DNA of 39,198 bases, taken from positions 1-39,198 of the forward strand of contig CAYGTS010000005.1 in the NCBI GenBank assembly GCA_964352905.1, read 5' to 3'. The position numbers and the translations under genes were made by a program. The stretch comes from CAYGTS01 sp964352905 (GTDB lineage: Bacteria; Pseudomonadota; Gammaproteobacteria; JAHCLG01). This document shows positions 1 to 7,498 of this stretch, one piece after another. The notes under the pieces are model-generated. The model made no database searches, was not told the origin of the DNA, and saw nothing but the letters and a program-made list of their open reading frames with translations. Position 1 is the stretch's first letter. Every line of letters begins with the position of its first letter.

Positions 1-27
1 CCAAATCTGAACGTTCTCGGTAAATTC
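1..27. repeat. Half copy of dispersed palindromic (MITE-like) repeat
   Basis: The first bases (ccaaatctgaacgttct, then cggtaaat) match the right end of the complete palindromic element at 16176-16370, which has the same ccaaatctgaacgttct followed by ggtaaat at 16318-16341. Only the outer arm is inside the window. It lies directly upstream of a methyltransferase frame that has lost its 5' end, so it may mark the break point. Confidence 0.65.
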
Positions 28-108
28 ACCTTCAAATTTACTGAATAGTTACATTGCTTTAATGAAAGCACCCAAGCTTATCTGTTAAAGTCTGGCCTCA
101 ACCATGGG

Positions 109-813
109 ATGAAAGTACTCGAAATCGGCTGTGGCAGTGGAAAAATGTCATGCTGGATTGCTAAGCAGATCGGTGACAGTGGTCGACTGATTGCAATTGA
201 TAATAATCAAAATCAAGTTAAGGCGGCACTTACTTTTGCAACACACAAAAAAATTAATAACGTATTATTCAAGTGTTTCGATGCTTATGACATCTCTAAA
301 TTAAATACAACATTTGATTTAATTTATTGCCGTTTTGTGCTTCATCATTTATCGCGCCCAAGAGAAGTGATTAACAATATTCACGCATTATTGAAACCAA
401 ATGGTATTGCTGTGATCGAGGAAGGTATTGTGAACCACGCATTTACCTACCCCTATAACATCGCTTTTGGTAATGAGCGCTTCGACATTGTAGACCACCA
501 TAACAATTTTGAGGGCGTACAGCGCGATGGTAATTTTGGTATTAAACTTTGGCACTCCATGCATAATGCTGGTTTCAATAGGTTATCACTCAATATTGTT
601 TCACCTGCTTTGACGTCAAAAACAGAAAAAGCGATGCTAAGGCCTGGATTAATTGATAGTAAACAAAGTGTCTTAGAAGGTGGCCTCTCTGAAGAGGCAT
701 GGGAGAAACAAATGCAACAACTTGATCAGCTGATTGAGGATGAGTCCGCAATCATCGGCTTTTATCAAAGTGCCCAGGTAAGTGGCGTAAAAAGGCAACT
801 CCGTGAAAATTAA
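109..813 (+). CDS. Class I SAM-dependent methyltransferase, probably 5'-truncated
   Basis: This is a Rossmann-fold methyltransferase. Motif I is VLEIGCGSG at residues 3-11, followed by an acidic strand (LIAIDNN) and a motif-IV-like segment (FDLIYCRFVLHHL) where the substrate normally sits. The substrate cannot be read from sequence. The frame stays open upstream of the first ATG, back to a TAG at 46-48. Those extra codons read AYLLKSGLNHG just before the ATG, which is what normally precedes motif I in this family. The true N-terminus therefore seems lost, and the palindromic repeat at the window edge is the likely boundary. The ATG at 109 begins almost inside the SAM-binding strand, so the product may not fold. 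The stop overlaps a possible GTG start of the following GrpB-like fragment. Confidence 0.6.
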   Translation: MKVLEIGCGSGKMSCWIAKQIGDSGRLIAIDNNQNQVKAALTFATHKKINNVLFKCFDAYDISKLNTTFDLIYCRFVLHHLSRPREVINNIHALLKPNGIAVIEEGIVNHAFTYPYNIAFGNERFDIVDHHNNFEGVQRDGNFGIKLWHSMHNAGFNRLSLNIVSPALTSKTEKAMLRPGLIDSKQSVLEGGLSEEAWEKQMQQLDQLIEDESAIIGFYQSAQVSGVKRQLREN

Positions 814-817
814 ATTA

Positions 818-946
818 ATGCCTTATAATTCAAACTGGCCTCACCTGTTTAACCATGAAAAGCAACTGCTGCTAGAGAAATCAGGTAACACATTTTTGTC
901 TCACGAGGGCTGGCACAGAGGGAAGCTTAAAATTAGATTCAACTAA
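818..946 (+). pseudogene. GrpB/UPF0157-family fragment, 3'-truncated
   Basis: A 42-residue frame starts at ATG 818, or at GTG 803 overlapping the methyltransferase stop. Its N-terminus, PYNSNWPHLFNHEKQLL, carries the Y-x-x-x-W-x-x-L-F-x-x-E-K signature that opens GrpB (UPF0157) proteins, which are normally about 170-180 residues long. After about 35 residues the frame enters the 131-bp direct repeat and ends with LKIRFN and a stop. The kinase-like gene at 3018-4343 ends the same way (LKIGFN). The rest of the GrpB domain, including its HIGST motif, is missing. I infer truncation by the event that created the repeat. The assignment rests on a short segment. Confidence 0.55.
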
Positions 947-1054
947 TTTTTACTTAGATTTGTATGCTCACAAGATTCCATAGCATTCACAATATAAAAA
1001 AATACCCATAACACAAAGTGTTACGGGTATTTTTTTATATTGGTGGGGCGGCGG
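924..1054. repeat. Direct repeat copy A: tmRNA 3' end, terminator and flank
   Basis: This stretch is nearly identical to 4321-4452, with about three differences over roughly 131 bp. Copy B contains the last 15 or so bases of the tmRNA gene (tggtggaggcggcgg on the plus strand), its terminator and the bases downstream. Copy A ends in the same tmRNA-like bases (tggtggggcggcgg), but no tmRNA body follows. The arrangement looks like an attachment-site or recombination duplication bounding the islet at about 1055-4320. Confidence 0.85.
991..1041. terminator. Bidirectional rho-independent terminator, copy A
   Basis: There are 24-base arms at 991-1014 and 1018-1041, with one mismatch and a 3-base loop. 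An A-run on the left and a T-run on the right allow termination in both directions. It is a duplicate of the tmRNA terminator at 4388-4438. Confidence 0.8.
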
Positions 1055-1190
1055 CCATAACATTATCTATCTAATTGATTGATAATAAATAATTATTTCA
1101 ATGTGGTTGTTGAAAAAGCCCCCAAATAAGCCCCTGTTTTTGGAGTGTTACCCTTGGAATTGAACCAAATTCCATCGATTTGCTGTTCTT

Positions 1191-1209
1191 CTGTTCGCGA
1201 ACAGCGAAC
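1191..1209. promoter_or_regulatory. Palindromic operator candidate upstream of the HTH gene
   Basis: The perfect palindrome ctgttcgcgaacag spans 1191-1204. A further half-site (gcgaac, 1204-1209) pairs with gttcgc at 1193-1198. The site lies about 45-60 bases before the ATG at 1252, near a possible -10 (tatact, about 1218). This is the usual place for an autoregulatory operator of the winged-helix protein encoded next. Function is inferred. Confidence 0.45.
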
Positions 1210-1251
1210 GCCTGTGATATACTTTATTTATATCATTCAGAGAATAATACC

Positions 1252-1779
1252 ATGTTAAAGTCACAGGATTGCGTTGTATTAATAAAGCTATTGGCAAATA
1301 TCGGTATAGAGCTATCCCAGCGACAATTATCTGCTGCATTGGGGATTAGCTTAGCTGAAGTTAATGCAGGCATAAAGCGACTAGAAGAAGCGGGGCTATT
1401 AAGAAAAGATAAGCAAGGAAAACTTTTCCCTAATGTTCATGCAGCGGAAGAGTTTTTAATACACTCACTCAAGTTCCTCTTTCCAGGAAAATTGGGTGAA
1501 TATACTAGAGGGACTCCCGCAGCAATTGCCGCCCCCATTTTTCGCGATAAAATCGCATTGGGCAATGACCCTATTCCCGTGTGGCCTGATGCAATGGGAG
1601 AGGAGCGAGGTGTTGCGTTATTACCTATTCACCCTAATTTATCAAGAACGTTACGAGCAAACCCTGACTCCGCTTTTCATGAATTGCTTGTCTTAATTGA
1701 TGTCATGCGCTCGGGGCGCCCACGTGAGCGTAACCTTGCAGCAGAACTTTTGAAGGAAAAATTAAATCATGCTGGATAA
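1252..1779 (+). CDS. Winged-helix DNA-binding protein, antitoxin/regulator-like
   Basis: The protein has 175 residues from the ATG at 1252. I prefer this start because the earlier in-frame start falls inside the palindromic operator. Residues of about 8-70 form a MarR-like winged helix (IELSQRQLSAALGISLAEVN as helix-turn-helix, then RLEEAGLLRKDKQGKLFPN as the wing). The C-terminal half is unrecognised; it has a proline-rich middle and ends in a charged helix. The gene overlaps the next one, a nucleotidyltransferase fragment, by 11 bases. A small wHTH gene overlapping an AbiEii-type nucleotidyltransferase resembles type IV toxin-antitoxin operons, with this gene as antitoxin and repressor. That role is inferred. 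Confidence 0.6.
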   Translation: MLKSQDCVVLIKLLANIGIELSQRQLSAALGISLAEVNAGIKRLEEAGLLRKDKQGKLFPNVHAAEEFLIHSLKFLFPGKLGEYTRGTPAAIAAPIFRDKIALGNDPIPVWPDAMGEERGVALLPIHPNLSRTLRANPDSAFHELLVLIDVMRSGRPRERNLAAELLKEKLNHAG

Positions 1780-2092
1780 TCATGTGAAATTGGCGAATCT
1801 AAGAATGTTAGAATTTGTTGCAACAAAATTAGGTGATATTCGAAACGATGTTGTTTTCTTGGGAGGATGTACCACAGGTTTATTCCTCTCTGATCCTCTT
1901 GTGCCAGATGTGCGTTATACACTTGACGTTGATTGTATCGTGGATGTTATTTCTAGGAATCAATACTATCAGTTAGAGAAAAAACTTAACAAACAAGGCT
2001 TCAAGAAATCCATAACGGAAGATGTCATTTGTCGTTGGTTTGATCGGATTGAATTACTCGAACAAAAATTAACTTCTATACAGAGTAAGTAA
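1769..2092 (+). pseudogene. Nucleotidyltransferase (AbiEii-like), C-terminally truncated
   Basis: The 107-residue product matches the start of a nucleotidyltransferase-fold family related to AbiEii/AbiGii toxins. It has the GG motif (FLGGCTTGLFL) followed by the D-x-D strand (TLDVDCIVDV). Family members usually run beyond 200 residues and supply a third acidic residue on a later strand after an ICRW-like segment. Here ICRW (about residues 86-89) is followed by only 18 unrelated residues and a stop. The third catalytic carboxylate and the C-terminal helical domain are missing, so I read it as a decayed toxin gene. It is translationally coupled to the upstream HTH gene, and a phosphoesterase gene starts two bases after its stop. 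Confidence 0.6.
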
Positions 2093-2093
2093 C

Positions 2094-2903
2094 ATGAAAC
2101 TGGCATGGTTAACCGATGTTCATTTAAATTTCCTTGATGCAGATGAACGCAAAAGATTCTACCAAGAAATTATTAACACCAAATGCGAAGGTGTATTGAT
2201 AAGCGGTGATATTGCAGAAGCGCCCAGTATCAGCAATATCTTACAGGAATTAGCGCTTTTTATTAAAAAACCGATTTATTATATTCTGGGCAATCATGAT
2301 TACTACCGCAATCAAGTAGCAAGCGTACGTGATGAAATGATAGCCTTAACGGAATCTAATGAATATTTATTTTGGCTTCCCGCTTCAAACAAACCTATCG
2401 CATTGGATAATAACACATTATTAGTTGGTCAAGATGGTTGGGCTGATGGGCGTTATGGTGATTATACGAATAGCCAAGTTACGCTTAATGACAGCAGAAT
2501 GATCGCTGATTTATTCCAAGCAAAAATACTCGGGCAATCACAATTGCTAGCCAAAATGCAGCAGTTAGCTGACGATGATGCGAGTCAATTACAAGCACAA
2601 TTGAATCAAGCTGCAAAACAAAAACCTCAACAGATTATTGTGTTAACACATGTTCCACCCTTCACAGAAGCATGCTTGCATAAAGGTAAAGCAAGCGATG
2701 ATGATTGGCTTCCTTATTTTGCCTCAAAAGCATCCGGTGATGTGCTGATGAATAGTTGCTCCAAGTATGCTCATATCGATTTTTTGGTGTTGTGCGGCCA
2801 TACTCATGACAAGGCAACATACCGCCCGTTCCCAAATTTAACCGTGGAAGCTGGGCACGCAGAATACTTTAAACCAGAAATTCAAAAGATTATTTCTTTG
2901 TAG
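2094..2903 (+). CDS. Calcineurin-like metallophosphoesterase
   Basis: The 269-residue product shows all five signature blocks of the dinuclear metallophosphatase fold in order: D-x-H (TDVHLN, about residues 7-12), GD (SGDIAE), GNHD (LGNHDYY), the lone His block (LTHVPPF) and GHTH (CGHTHDK). These supply the metal-ligating Asp, His and Asn residues, so hydrolysis of a phosphoester is likely. The substrate (nucleotide, protein phosphate or nucleic acid) cannot be told. There is no signal peptide, so the protein should be cytoplasmic. It starts two bases after the truncated nucleotidyltransferase, which suggests one operon with the HTH gene. It looks intact. Confidence 0.85.
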   Translation: MKLAWLTDVHLNFLDADERKRFYQEIINTKCEGVLISGDIAEAPSISNILQELALFIKKPIYYILGNHDYYRNQVASVRDEMIALTESNEYLFWLPASNKPIALDNNTLLVGQDGWADGRYGDYTNSQVTLNDSRMIADLFQAKILGQSQLLAKMQQLADDDASQLQAQLNQAAKQKPQQIIVLTHVPPFTEACLHKGKASDDDWLPYFASKASGDVLMNSCSKYAHIDFLVLCGHTHDKATYRPFPNLTVEAGHAEYFKPEIQKIISL

Positions 2904-3017
2904 ATTGAACAATGCAGTGATTCAAGACTTGTTACCAACAGGTTACTCGACAACTATTGTCCGCACTTTTAAATACATGTATTATGAACGTCTAATTTAA
3001 AATACATAATAATACTC

Positions 3018-4343
3018 ATGCCTTTTAATTATCAGAAGTCAGATTCACAACGTAGAAACTCATTTTTTACCTTGCCAGAGCTTCAAAGTCCGTTTTTTCT
3101 AACAGACTCAGCTCCTTTATCAGGTGATCAGGGTGTCGTTCGGCTTTTTCGCAACGAGCAGGGGATGACACGGCGCGTTAAAAAGCCACATAATTTCAGT
3201 AAACAACTTAAAGGGTGTTCCGCAAACTTTGCTTATGATTATTATCAACGTGCTTATCCTGACGCCAGTGTCCAAGTGCAAATTTTTGATGATGGTGATT
3301 ATCGCTTAGTTATGCCTGATTTTGGTGTCCCCATATGGGATATGGTAATTGAAGCTAATCCAGCATATGTTTTAAATTTACTTGGTAAAGTGGTGACTGA
3401 AATTCAACGAATTCATGGATTAGGCATAGTACATGGAGATTTATGCAGTCAAAACATCTTAGTTAATCGTGATGGCAATATTAGGATAATTGATCCTTAT
3501 CAAAATCCCCAGCGCACAATAAAGAGCGATTTAGAAAAACTCAAAGGCAATCTGCGTTCATTAGCCGGATTAGTGTCAAAAGCTGCGGAAGTGAAAATGG
3601 AAAATGCTCATTATCAATATATTCTAGATAATGCTTATTCGGAATTTCATTTTTTTTGGCATACTACAATTGAAACTCCCACAATAACTTATCAATCTTT
3701 GTATGAAATTATTTCTCAGGCACGTGAGTCTTTTGCGGAAGAATCAATTTGGCCTGATGATAATGCCACATTAAGTTATGCTTTCCGAATCAAGTGCCAT
3801 AAACTGCGGCTTGCAGGAATAACGAAAACAGGTTCCACTGCCACACATAGAATTTGCACAGATGCATTGGTAGATGAAGTAAAACAAACCGTATTACGCA
3901 AGCATATTACTGAATCCAGGGCAATCGAGATCTGCCAACAAACTCAAGAATTATTACAATCATTTTCAGGACAGCTACAGCCAAACCAAAGCATGAATAG
4001 TCAAACTCGATTACTCGACACATCCAATAGTCAAAAAATCGCGGATTATTTGATTCTAGCTCAAAGCTTAGAGCAAGGTAAAGGTAGTAGAAAGCCCTGT
4101 CGCAAGCTTGCGAGTCGAATGATTGTATTAGCCTTTGGCTTGGTCATTGCTAGTGCTACACTGATCACGACATTCGGCTTCATACCGTTGGCTGCTTCGA
4201 TAGGGATTCTTTTTACAAGCTATTTTGTGCGCGGTGCTTGCAGTAAACCTAAATTACAGCAAGAGGCTGAAAAAATAGCATTATCAAGTTGTAAGTTAAC
4301 TCAAGAGAAATGTCTTACTAAGCTTAAAATTGGATTCAACTAA
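3018..4343 (+). CDS. Protein-kinase-like protein with C-terminal membrane hairpin
   Basis: The 441-residue product contains a recognisable kinase catalytic loop, IVHGDLCSQN, with Asp141 and Asn146 in HxDxxxxN. A DFG-like IIDPY follows at 157-161 (Asp159). This is the minimal form seen in RIO/Bud32/lipopolysaccharide-kinase-like proteins. A possible ATP-site Lys lies in RRVKKP near residues 52-57, but no glycine-rich loop is clear. Residues of about 368-405 are strongly hydrophobic and could form a membrane hairpin (LAFGLVIASATLI, then FIPLAASIGILF), followed by a charged tail. The last residues and the stop lie in the 131-bp direct repeat. No homologue is recognised by name. A kinase-like domain plus a membrane anchor would suit an effector, which is inference. 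Confidence 0.6.
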   Translation: MPFNYQKSDSQRRNSFFTLPELQSPFFLTDSAPLSGDQGVVRLFRNEQGMTRRVKKPHNFSKQLKGCSANFAYDYYQRAYPDASVQVQIFDDGDYRLVMPDFGVPIWDMVIEANPAYVLNLLGKVVTEIQRIHGLGIVHGDLCSQNILVNRDGNIRIIDPYQNPQRTIKSDLEKLKGNLRSLAGLVSKAAEVKMENAHYQYILDNAYSEFHFFWHTTIETPTITYQSLYEIISQARESFAEESIWPDDNATLSYAFRIKCHKLRLAGITKTGSTATHRICTDALVDEVKQTVLRKHITESRAIEICQQTQELLQSFSGQLQPNQSMNSQTRLLDTSNSQKIADYLILAQSLEQGKGSRKPCRKLASRMIVLAFGLVIASATLITTFGFIPLAASIGILFTSYFVRGACSKPKLQQEAEKIALSSCKLTQEKCLTKLKIGFN

Positions 4344-4452
4344 TTTTTACTTAGATTTGTATGCTCACAAGATTCCATGGCATTCACAATATAAAAAAAT
4401 ACCCATAACACAAAGTGTTACGGGTATTTTTTTATATTGGTGGAGGCGGCGG
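4321..4452. repeat. Direct repeat copy B at the tmRNA 3' end
   Basis: This is the partner of 924-1054. It covers the last codons of the kinase-like gene, the tmRNA terminator and the final bases of the tmRNA acceptor arm. Because the tmRNA is complete here, copy B is the parental context and copy A the displaced one. Confidence 0.85.
4388..4438. terminator. tmRNA terminator (bidirectional)
   Basis: The hairpin arms are 4388-4411 and 4415-4438, with an A-rich left end and T-rich right end. It sits directly after the encoded CCA end of ssrA on the minus strand. On the plus strand it also terminates the kinase-like gene ending at 4343. Confidence 0.85.
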
Positions 4453-4839
4453 GAATCGCACCCGCGTCCGCAAATTCTCCACATAAGGATCTACATGTTT
4501 AGCTACGTCTATTATTTTTAACTGCTCGTTTCCCGACTAGCAGGGAAAGCAAACAGCGGTCCTCTTAAGGTTTAGCAGGCTAACGCGAGGCAAATCATCC
4601 TGCGAGTCTGTGTGTTATGACCCCCGCTTTACTCGCACAAACACAAGTAGGCGAAGGGAAGGCCGGTGTTTTTAAGACCGAAATGCTGTTAGGCTGCGAT
4701 TAAGCAGCGATAGCAACATCACCTTCGTTATAGTCAGCTTGATTTGCAACTATATTTATATAGCTTGTTTTACGAGGTTAGCTACATCCTCGACATGCAC
4801 CTTAGGCTTCGCAATCAACGTCGAAGCTAATTCGCCCCC
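4438..4839 (-). ncRNA. ssrA: Transfer-messenger RNA (tmRNA)
   Basis: On the minus strand the RNA opens with GGGGGCGAATTAGCTTCGAC and closes with GGTGCGATTCCCGCCGCCTC and an encoded CACCA. The ends pair as a tRNA-Ala-like acceptor stem (GGGGGCG with CGCCUCC) with a T-arm GGTGCGATTCC. Inside, a tag reading frame begins at the resume codon GCA. tmRNA with SmpB rescues stalled ribosomes and marks incomplete proteins for proteolysis. The partner gene smpB lies about 1.6 kb away on the same strand. The length of about 402 bases is within the range for single-piece gammaproteobacterial tmRNAs. The 3' end is also one boundary of the 131-bp direct repeat. Confidence 0.95.
4700..4747 (-). other. tmRNA proteolysis-tag reading frame
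   Basis: From GCA at 4747-4745 the frame reads ANQADYNEGDVAIAA and then TAA at 4702-4700. The hydrophobic AIAA end is the usual ClpXP/ClpAP degron. The tag is longer than the ANDENYALAA form of enteric bacteria. Confidence 0.85.
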
Positions 4840-4858
4840 GGTACTCACTATCACTACT

Positions 4859-4864
4859 AGTATA
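4859..4864 (-). promoter_or_regulatory. Candidate -10 element of ssrA
   Basis: TATACT on the minus strand lies 20 bases before the mature tmRNA 5' end. No strong -35 is evident; AAGGCA lies 17 bases upstream. A short leader removed by RNase P would be expected. Confidence 0.5.
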
Positions 4865-5022
4865 GCGTGTTTCTAGGAAAGTGCCTTACTTTACTCGAAT
4901 TTAAGGATTTCTTCAATGAGTTTACGTAAATTTCATCTGCCTGTAGCTCATTCATAATATCAACTTTCAATCAGTTAACTGTTATAATCAAACTCTTAAA
5001 AACTTCCATAACAGTAAACAAC

Positions 5023-6432
5023 ATGTCAATTGCATTAGTTTGGTTACGTCAAGATTTACGATTACAAGATAATCCTGCGCTTTTTCAGGCTTGCCTTGAG
5101 CATGATGAAGTGATCCCACTTTTCATTAAAGATGATGATTTTGATTTGCAATTTGGGCAAGCGCAAGCGTGGTGGTTACATCACAGTTTGCAGGATTTGC
5201 AACACTATATTCCACTAGTTTTAAAATCAGGGCCTGCTAAAAAAATCATTTTGGAATTATGCCAACAACATAAAATCGATACCGTGTATTGGAATCGTTG
5301 TTACGATCCGTTTAGCATTGCACGTGATAGTGATTTAAAAAAACAGTTGATCGAAAAAGATATTACGGTTAATTCTTATAATGGCAGTTTATTATTAGAA
5401 CCTTGGCAAGTGAAAAATGCCAGTGGCGATTATTACAAAGTATACACGCCTTTTTATAAATTTTATCTGCAACATTTTCAACCACGTGAATTATTAGCAA
5501 CAGCAAAACCAATCTATAAAACTAAAATCAAATCTGAAAAGCTTAATGATTGGCAATTATTACCCAATAAACCCGATTGGGCGAGTGGTTTCGCTGATCA
5601 TTGGCATGTGAGTGAAGAAGCTGCGCACAAAAAATTACAACTTTTTTTAAATGATCCGATTAATAATTACACGCAAGGCCGCGATCGCCCTGATACACAA
5701 GCCACATCACGTTTATCACCCTATTTGCATTTTGGGCAAATTAGCCCCATGCAAATTTGGCATGCAGTAACACAATGTGATCATGATCCAGCTATAAATT
5801 ATAAAGCTTGTGAGAAATATTTAGCCGAAGTCATTTGGCGTGAGTTTTCCTATAATCTTTTATATTATTTCCCAAACTTAAAAACTAAAAATTTCAAAAG
5901 CGAATTCGATAAGTTCCCTTGGCAAAAAAATATTAAGGCATTACAAGCATGGCAAAAAGGTTTAACCGGTTTCCCGATTGTTGATGCCGGCATGCGCGAA
6001 CTCTGGCAAACCGGTTACATGCATAACCGCGTCAGGATGATCACTGCCTCGTTTTTAATTAAAGATTTATTAATCGATTGGCGTGAAGGTGAAAAATGGT
6101 TTTGGGATTGCTTGTTGGATGCCGATCATGCTTCAAATACCGCGAGTTGGCAATGGGTAGCGGGCAGCGGTGCGGATGCCGCACCCTACTTTCGAATTTT
6201 TAATCCTATTTTACAAGGCGAAAAATTTGATCCGCAGGGTGATTATGTAAAAAAATGGATCCCAGAATTAAGTAAACTTGATAAAAAATATATTCACCAG
6301 CCGTGGCAGGCGCCCTTGGCAGAACTACAAAAAGCCAACATCATATTGGGTGAAACCTATCCTGCACCTTTAGTGGATCACAAAACTGCACGCGAACAAG
6401 CCTTGGTATTATATAAGAAATTAAAAGACTAA
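5023..6432 (+). CDS. phrB: Deoxyribodipyrimidine photolyase (CPD photolyase)
   Basis: The 469-residue protein has the length of class I photolyases. It opens with the family signature LVWLRQDLRLQDNPAL of the antenna (Rossmann-like) domain. The C-terminal FAD-binding half carries YTQGRDRP, TSRLSPYLHFG, VIWREFSYNLLY, GFPIVDAGMREL, MHNRVRMI and the characteristic WQWVAGSGADAAPYFRIFNP. It repairs cyclobutane pyrimidine dimers by light-driven electron transfer from FADH-. The stop overlaps the smpB stop by a few bases in convergent orientation. It appears intact. A cryptochrome-like role cannot be excluded, but the photolyase motifs are complete. Confidence 0.95.
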   Translation: MSIALVWLRQDLRLQDNPALFQACLEHDEVIPLFIKDDDFDLQFGQAQAWWLHHSLQDLQHYIPLVLKSGPAKKIILELCQQHKIDTVYWNRCYDPFSIARDSDLKKQLIEKDITVNSYNGSLLLEPWQVKNASGDYYKVYTPFYKFYLQHFQPRELLATAKPIYKTKIKSEKLNDWQLLPNKPDWASGFADHWHVSEEAAHKKLQLFLNDPINNYTQGRDRPDTQATSRLSPYLHFGQISPMQIWHAVTQCDHDPAINYKACEKYLAEVIWREFSYNLLYYFPNLKTKNFKSEFDKFPWQKNIKALQAWQKGLTGFPIVDAGMRELWQTGYMHNRVRMITASFLIKDLLIDWREGEKWFWDCLLDADHASNTASWQWVAGSGADAAPYFRIFNPILQGEKFDPQGDYVKKWIPELSKLDKKYIHQPWQAPLAELQKANIILGETYPAPLVDHKTAREQALVLYKKLKD

Positions 6433-6914
6433 GTTTTACGACTTTTCATGATACGTTGTTTATCACGATCCCAATCACGATCTTTAGTGGTTTGGCGTTT
6501 GTCGTGTAGCTTTTTACCTTTGGCTAATGCGATTTCTAATTTAGCTCTACCTTTTTTCCAATACAGCGCCAGTGGCACAATGGTATAACCTTTGCGCTCA
6601 ACATAACCAATTAATTTGGCAATTTCCGCACCGTGTAATAATAATTTGCGTGTGCGCGAAGGATCGGGAACGATATGCGTAGAAACTGATTTACAAGGGG
6701 TAATATGCGCGCCCAACAACCAAATTTCACTCTGTTTTATAATCACATAGCTTTCTTTAATTTGCGCACGACCTTCGCGCATGCTTTTAACTTCCCAACC
6801 TTCTAGCACTAAACCCGCCTCAAACGTTTGCTCGATAAAGAAGTCATGTCGCGCTTTCTTGTTTAAGGCAATGGTTTTATTTTCTTGCCCTTTTGCTGTT
6901 TGCTGCTTAGCCAT
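6429..6914 (-). CDS. smpB: SsrA-binding protein SmpB
   Basis: The 161-residue protein has the family's usual length. It begins with the conserved NKKARHDFFIEQTFEAGLVL and LEGWEVKSMREG blocks of the SmpB beta-barrel and continues with GAHITPC and RTRKLLLH. The basic C-terminal tail (KGKKLHDKRQTTKDRDWDRD) enters the ribosomal mRNA channel in known SmpB proteins. It binds tmRNA and delivers it to stalled ribosomes. It is divergent from ratA, with about 130 bases between the starts, an arrangement widely conserved in gammaproteobacteria. Confidence 0.97.
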   Translation of the reverse strand: MAKQQTAKGQENKTIALNKKARHDFFIEQTFEAGLVLEGWEVKSMREGRAQIKESYVIIKQSEIWLLGAHITPCKSVSTHIVPDPSRTRKLLLHGAEIAKLIGYVERKGYTIVPLALYWKKGRAKLEIALAKGKKLHDKRQTTKDRDWDRDKQRIMKSRKT

Positions 6915-7042
6915 AGTTAATTACTTACCTGATAAATTGGTGGCGATTATACCGCAAATTCACGCAAATAGAAAAATAGAACTTGCAATGATGTGTGATG
7001 GGCTGGTTAAATACGCCTAAATTAACTGAATGTATTACAACT

Positions 7043-7498
7043 ATGGCCCATATCAGTCGAACCCTCATTGTTCCCTACAGCTGTGAAGAAATGTATCAGC
7101 TAGTGGATGGTATTGAACATTATCCGCAATTTATTCCGTGGTGCCATAGCTCGCAAGTGTTATCGCGAACCGAAGGTGAAATTAAAGCTACCTTATGTTT
7201 AGCGCGTGGCGGTATTAGCAAAAGTTTTACTACGTTAAATCGTAACCAAAAAAATAAAATGATTGAAATCGGCTTGGTGCATGGGCCCTTCAAACGGTTG
7301 CGTGGATATTGGCGTTTTGATAGCCTAGGCAGTGATACTGGCTGCAAAGTGTCTTTTGATATGGAATTTGAATTTGCCGGGCCATTAGTCAGTTTAGTAT
7401 TTGGCCCCATTTTCAGCCAAATTTGTAATACCTTAGTCGATGCCTTTCACAAGCGAGCAATAGCATTATATGGTAACCGCAACCTTGATAAATGTTGA
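7043..7498 (+). CDS. ratA: RatA/COQ10-family START-domain protein
   Basis: From the ATG at 7043 the protein has 151 residues, the normal family size; an in-frame start at 6995 adds an unconserved leader. It shows the COQ10/START signatures SCEEMYQLVDGIEHYPQFIPWC near the N-terminus and GPFKRLRGYWRF and FEFAGPLVSLVFGPIF later. Family members bind ubiquinone-like lipids (COQ10) or, in E. coli, act as RatA, which blocks ribosomal subunit association. It overlaps rnfH by 29 bases, and the pair sits between smpB and bamE as in many gammaproteobacteria. The toxin role is uncertain here. Confidence 0.93.
   Translation: MAHISRTLIVPYSCEEMYQLVDGIEHYPQFIPWCHSSQVLSRTEGEIKATLCLARGGISKSFTTLNRNQKNKMIEIGLVHGPFKRLRGYWRFDSLGSDTGCKVSFDMEFEFAGPLVSLVFGPIFSQICNTLVDAFHKRAIALYGNRNLDKC

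Noticed and set aside
4330..4521. 63-residue plus-strand frame
   Set aside because: It lies over the terminator and antisense to tmRNA, and is an artefact of open sequence.
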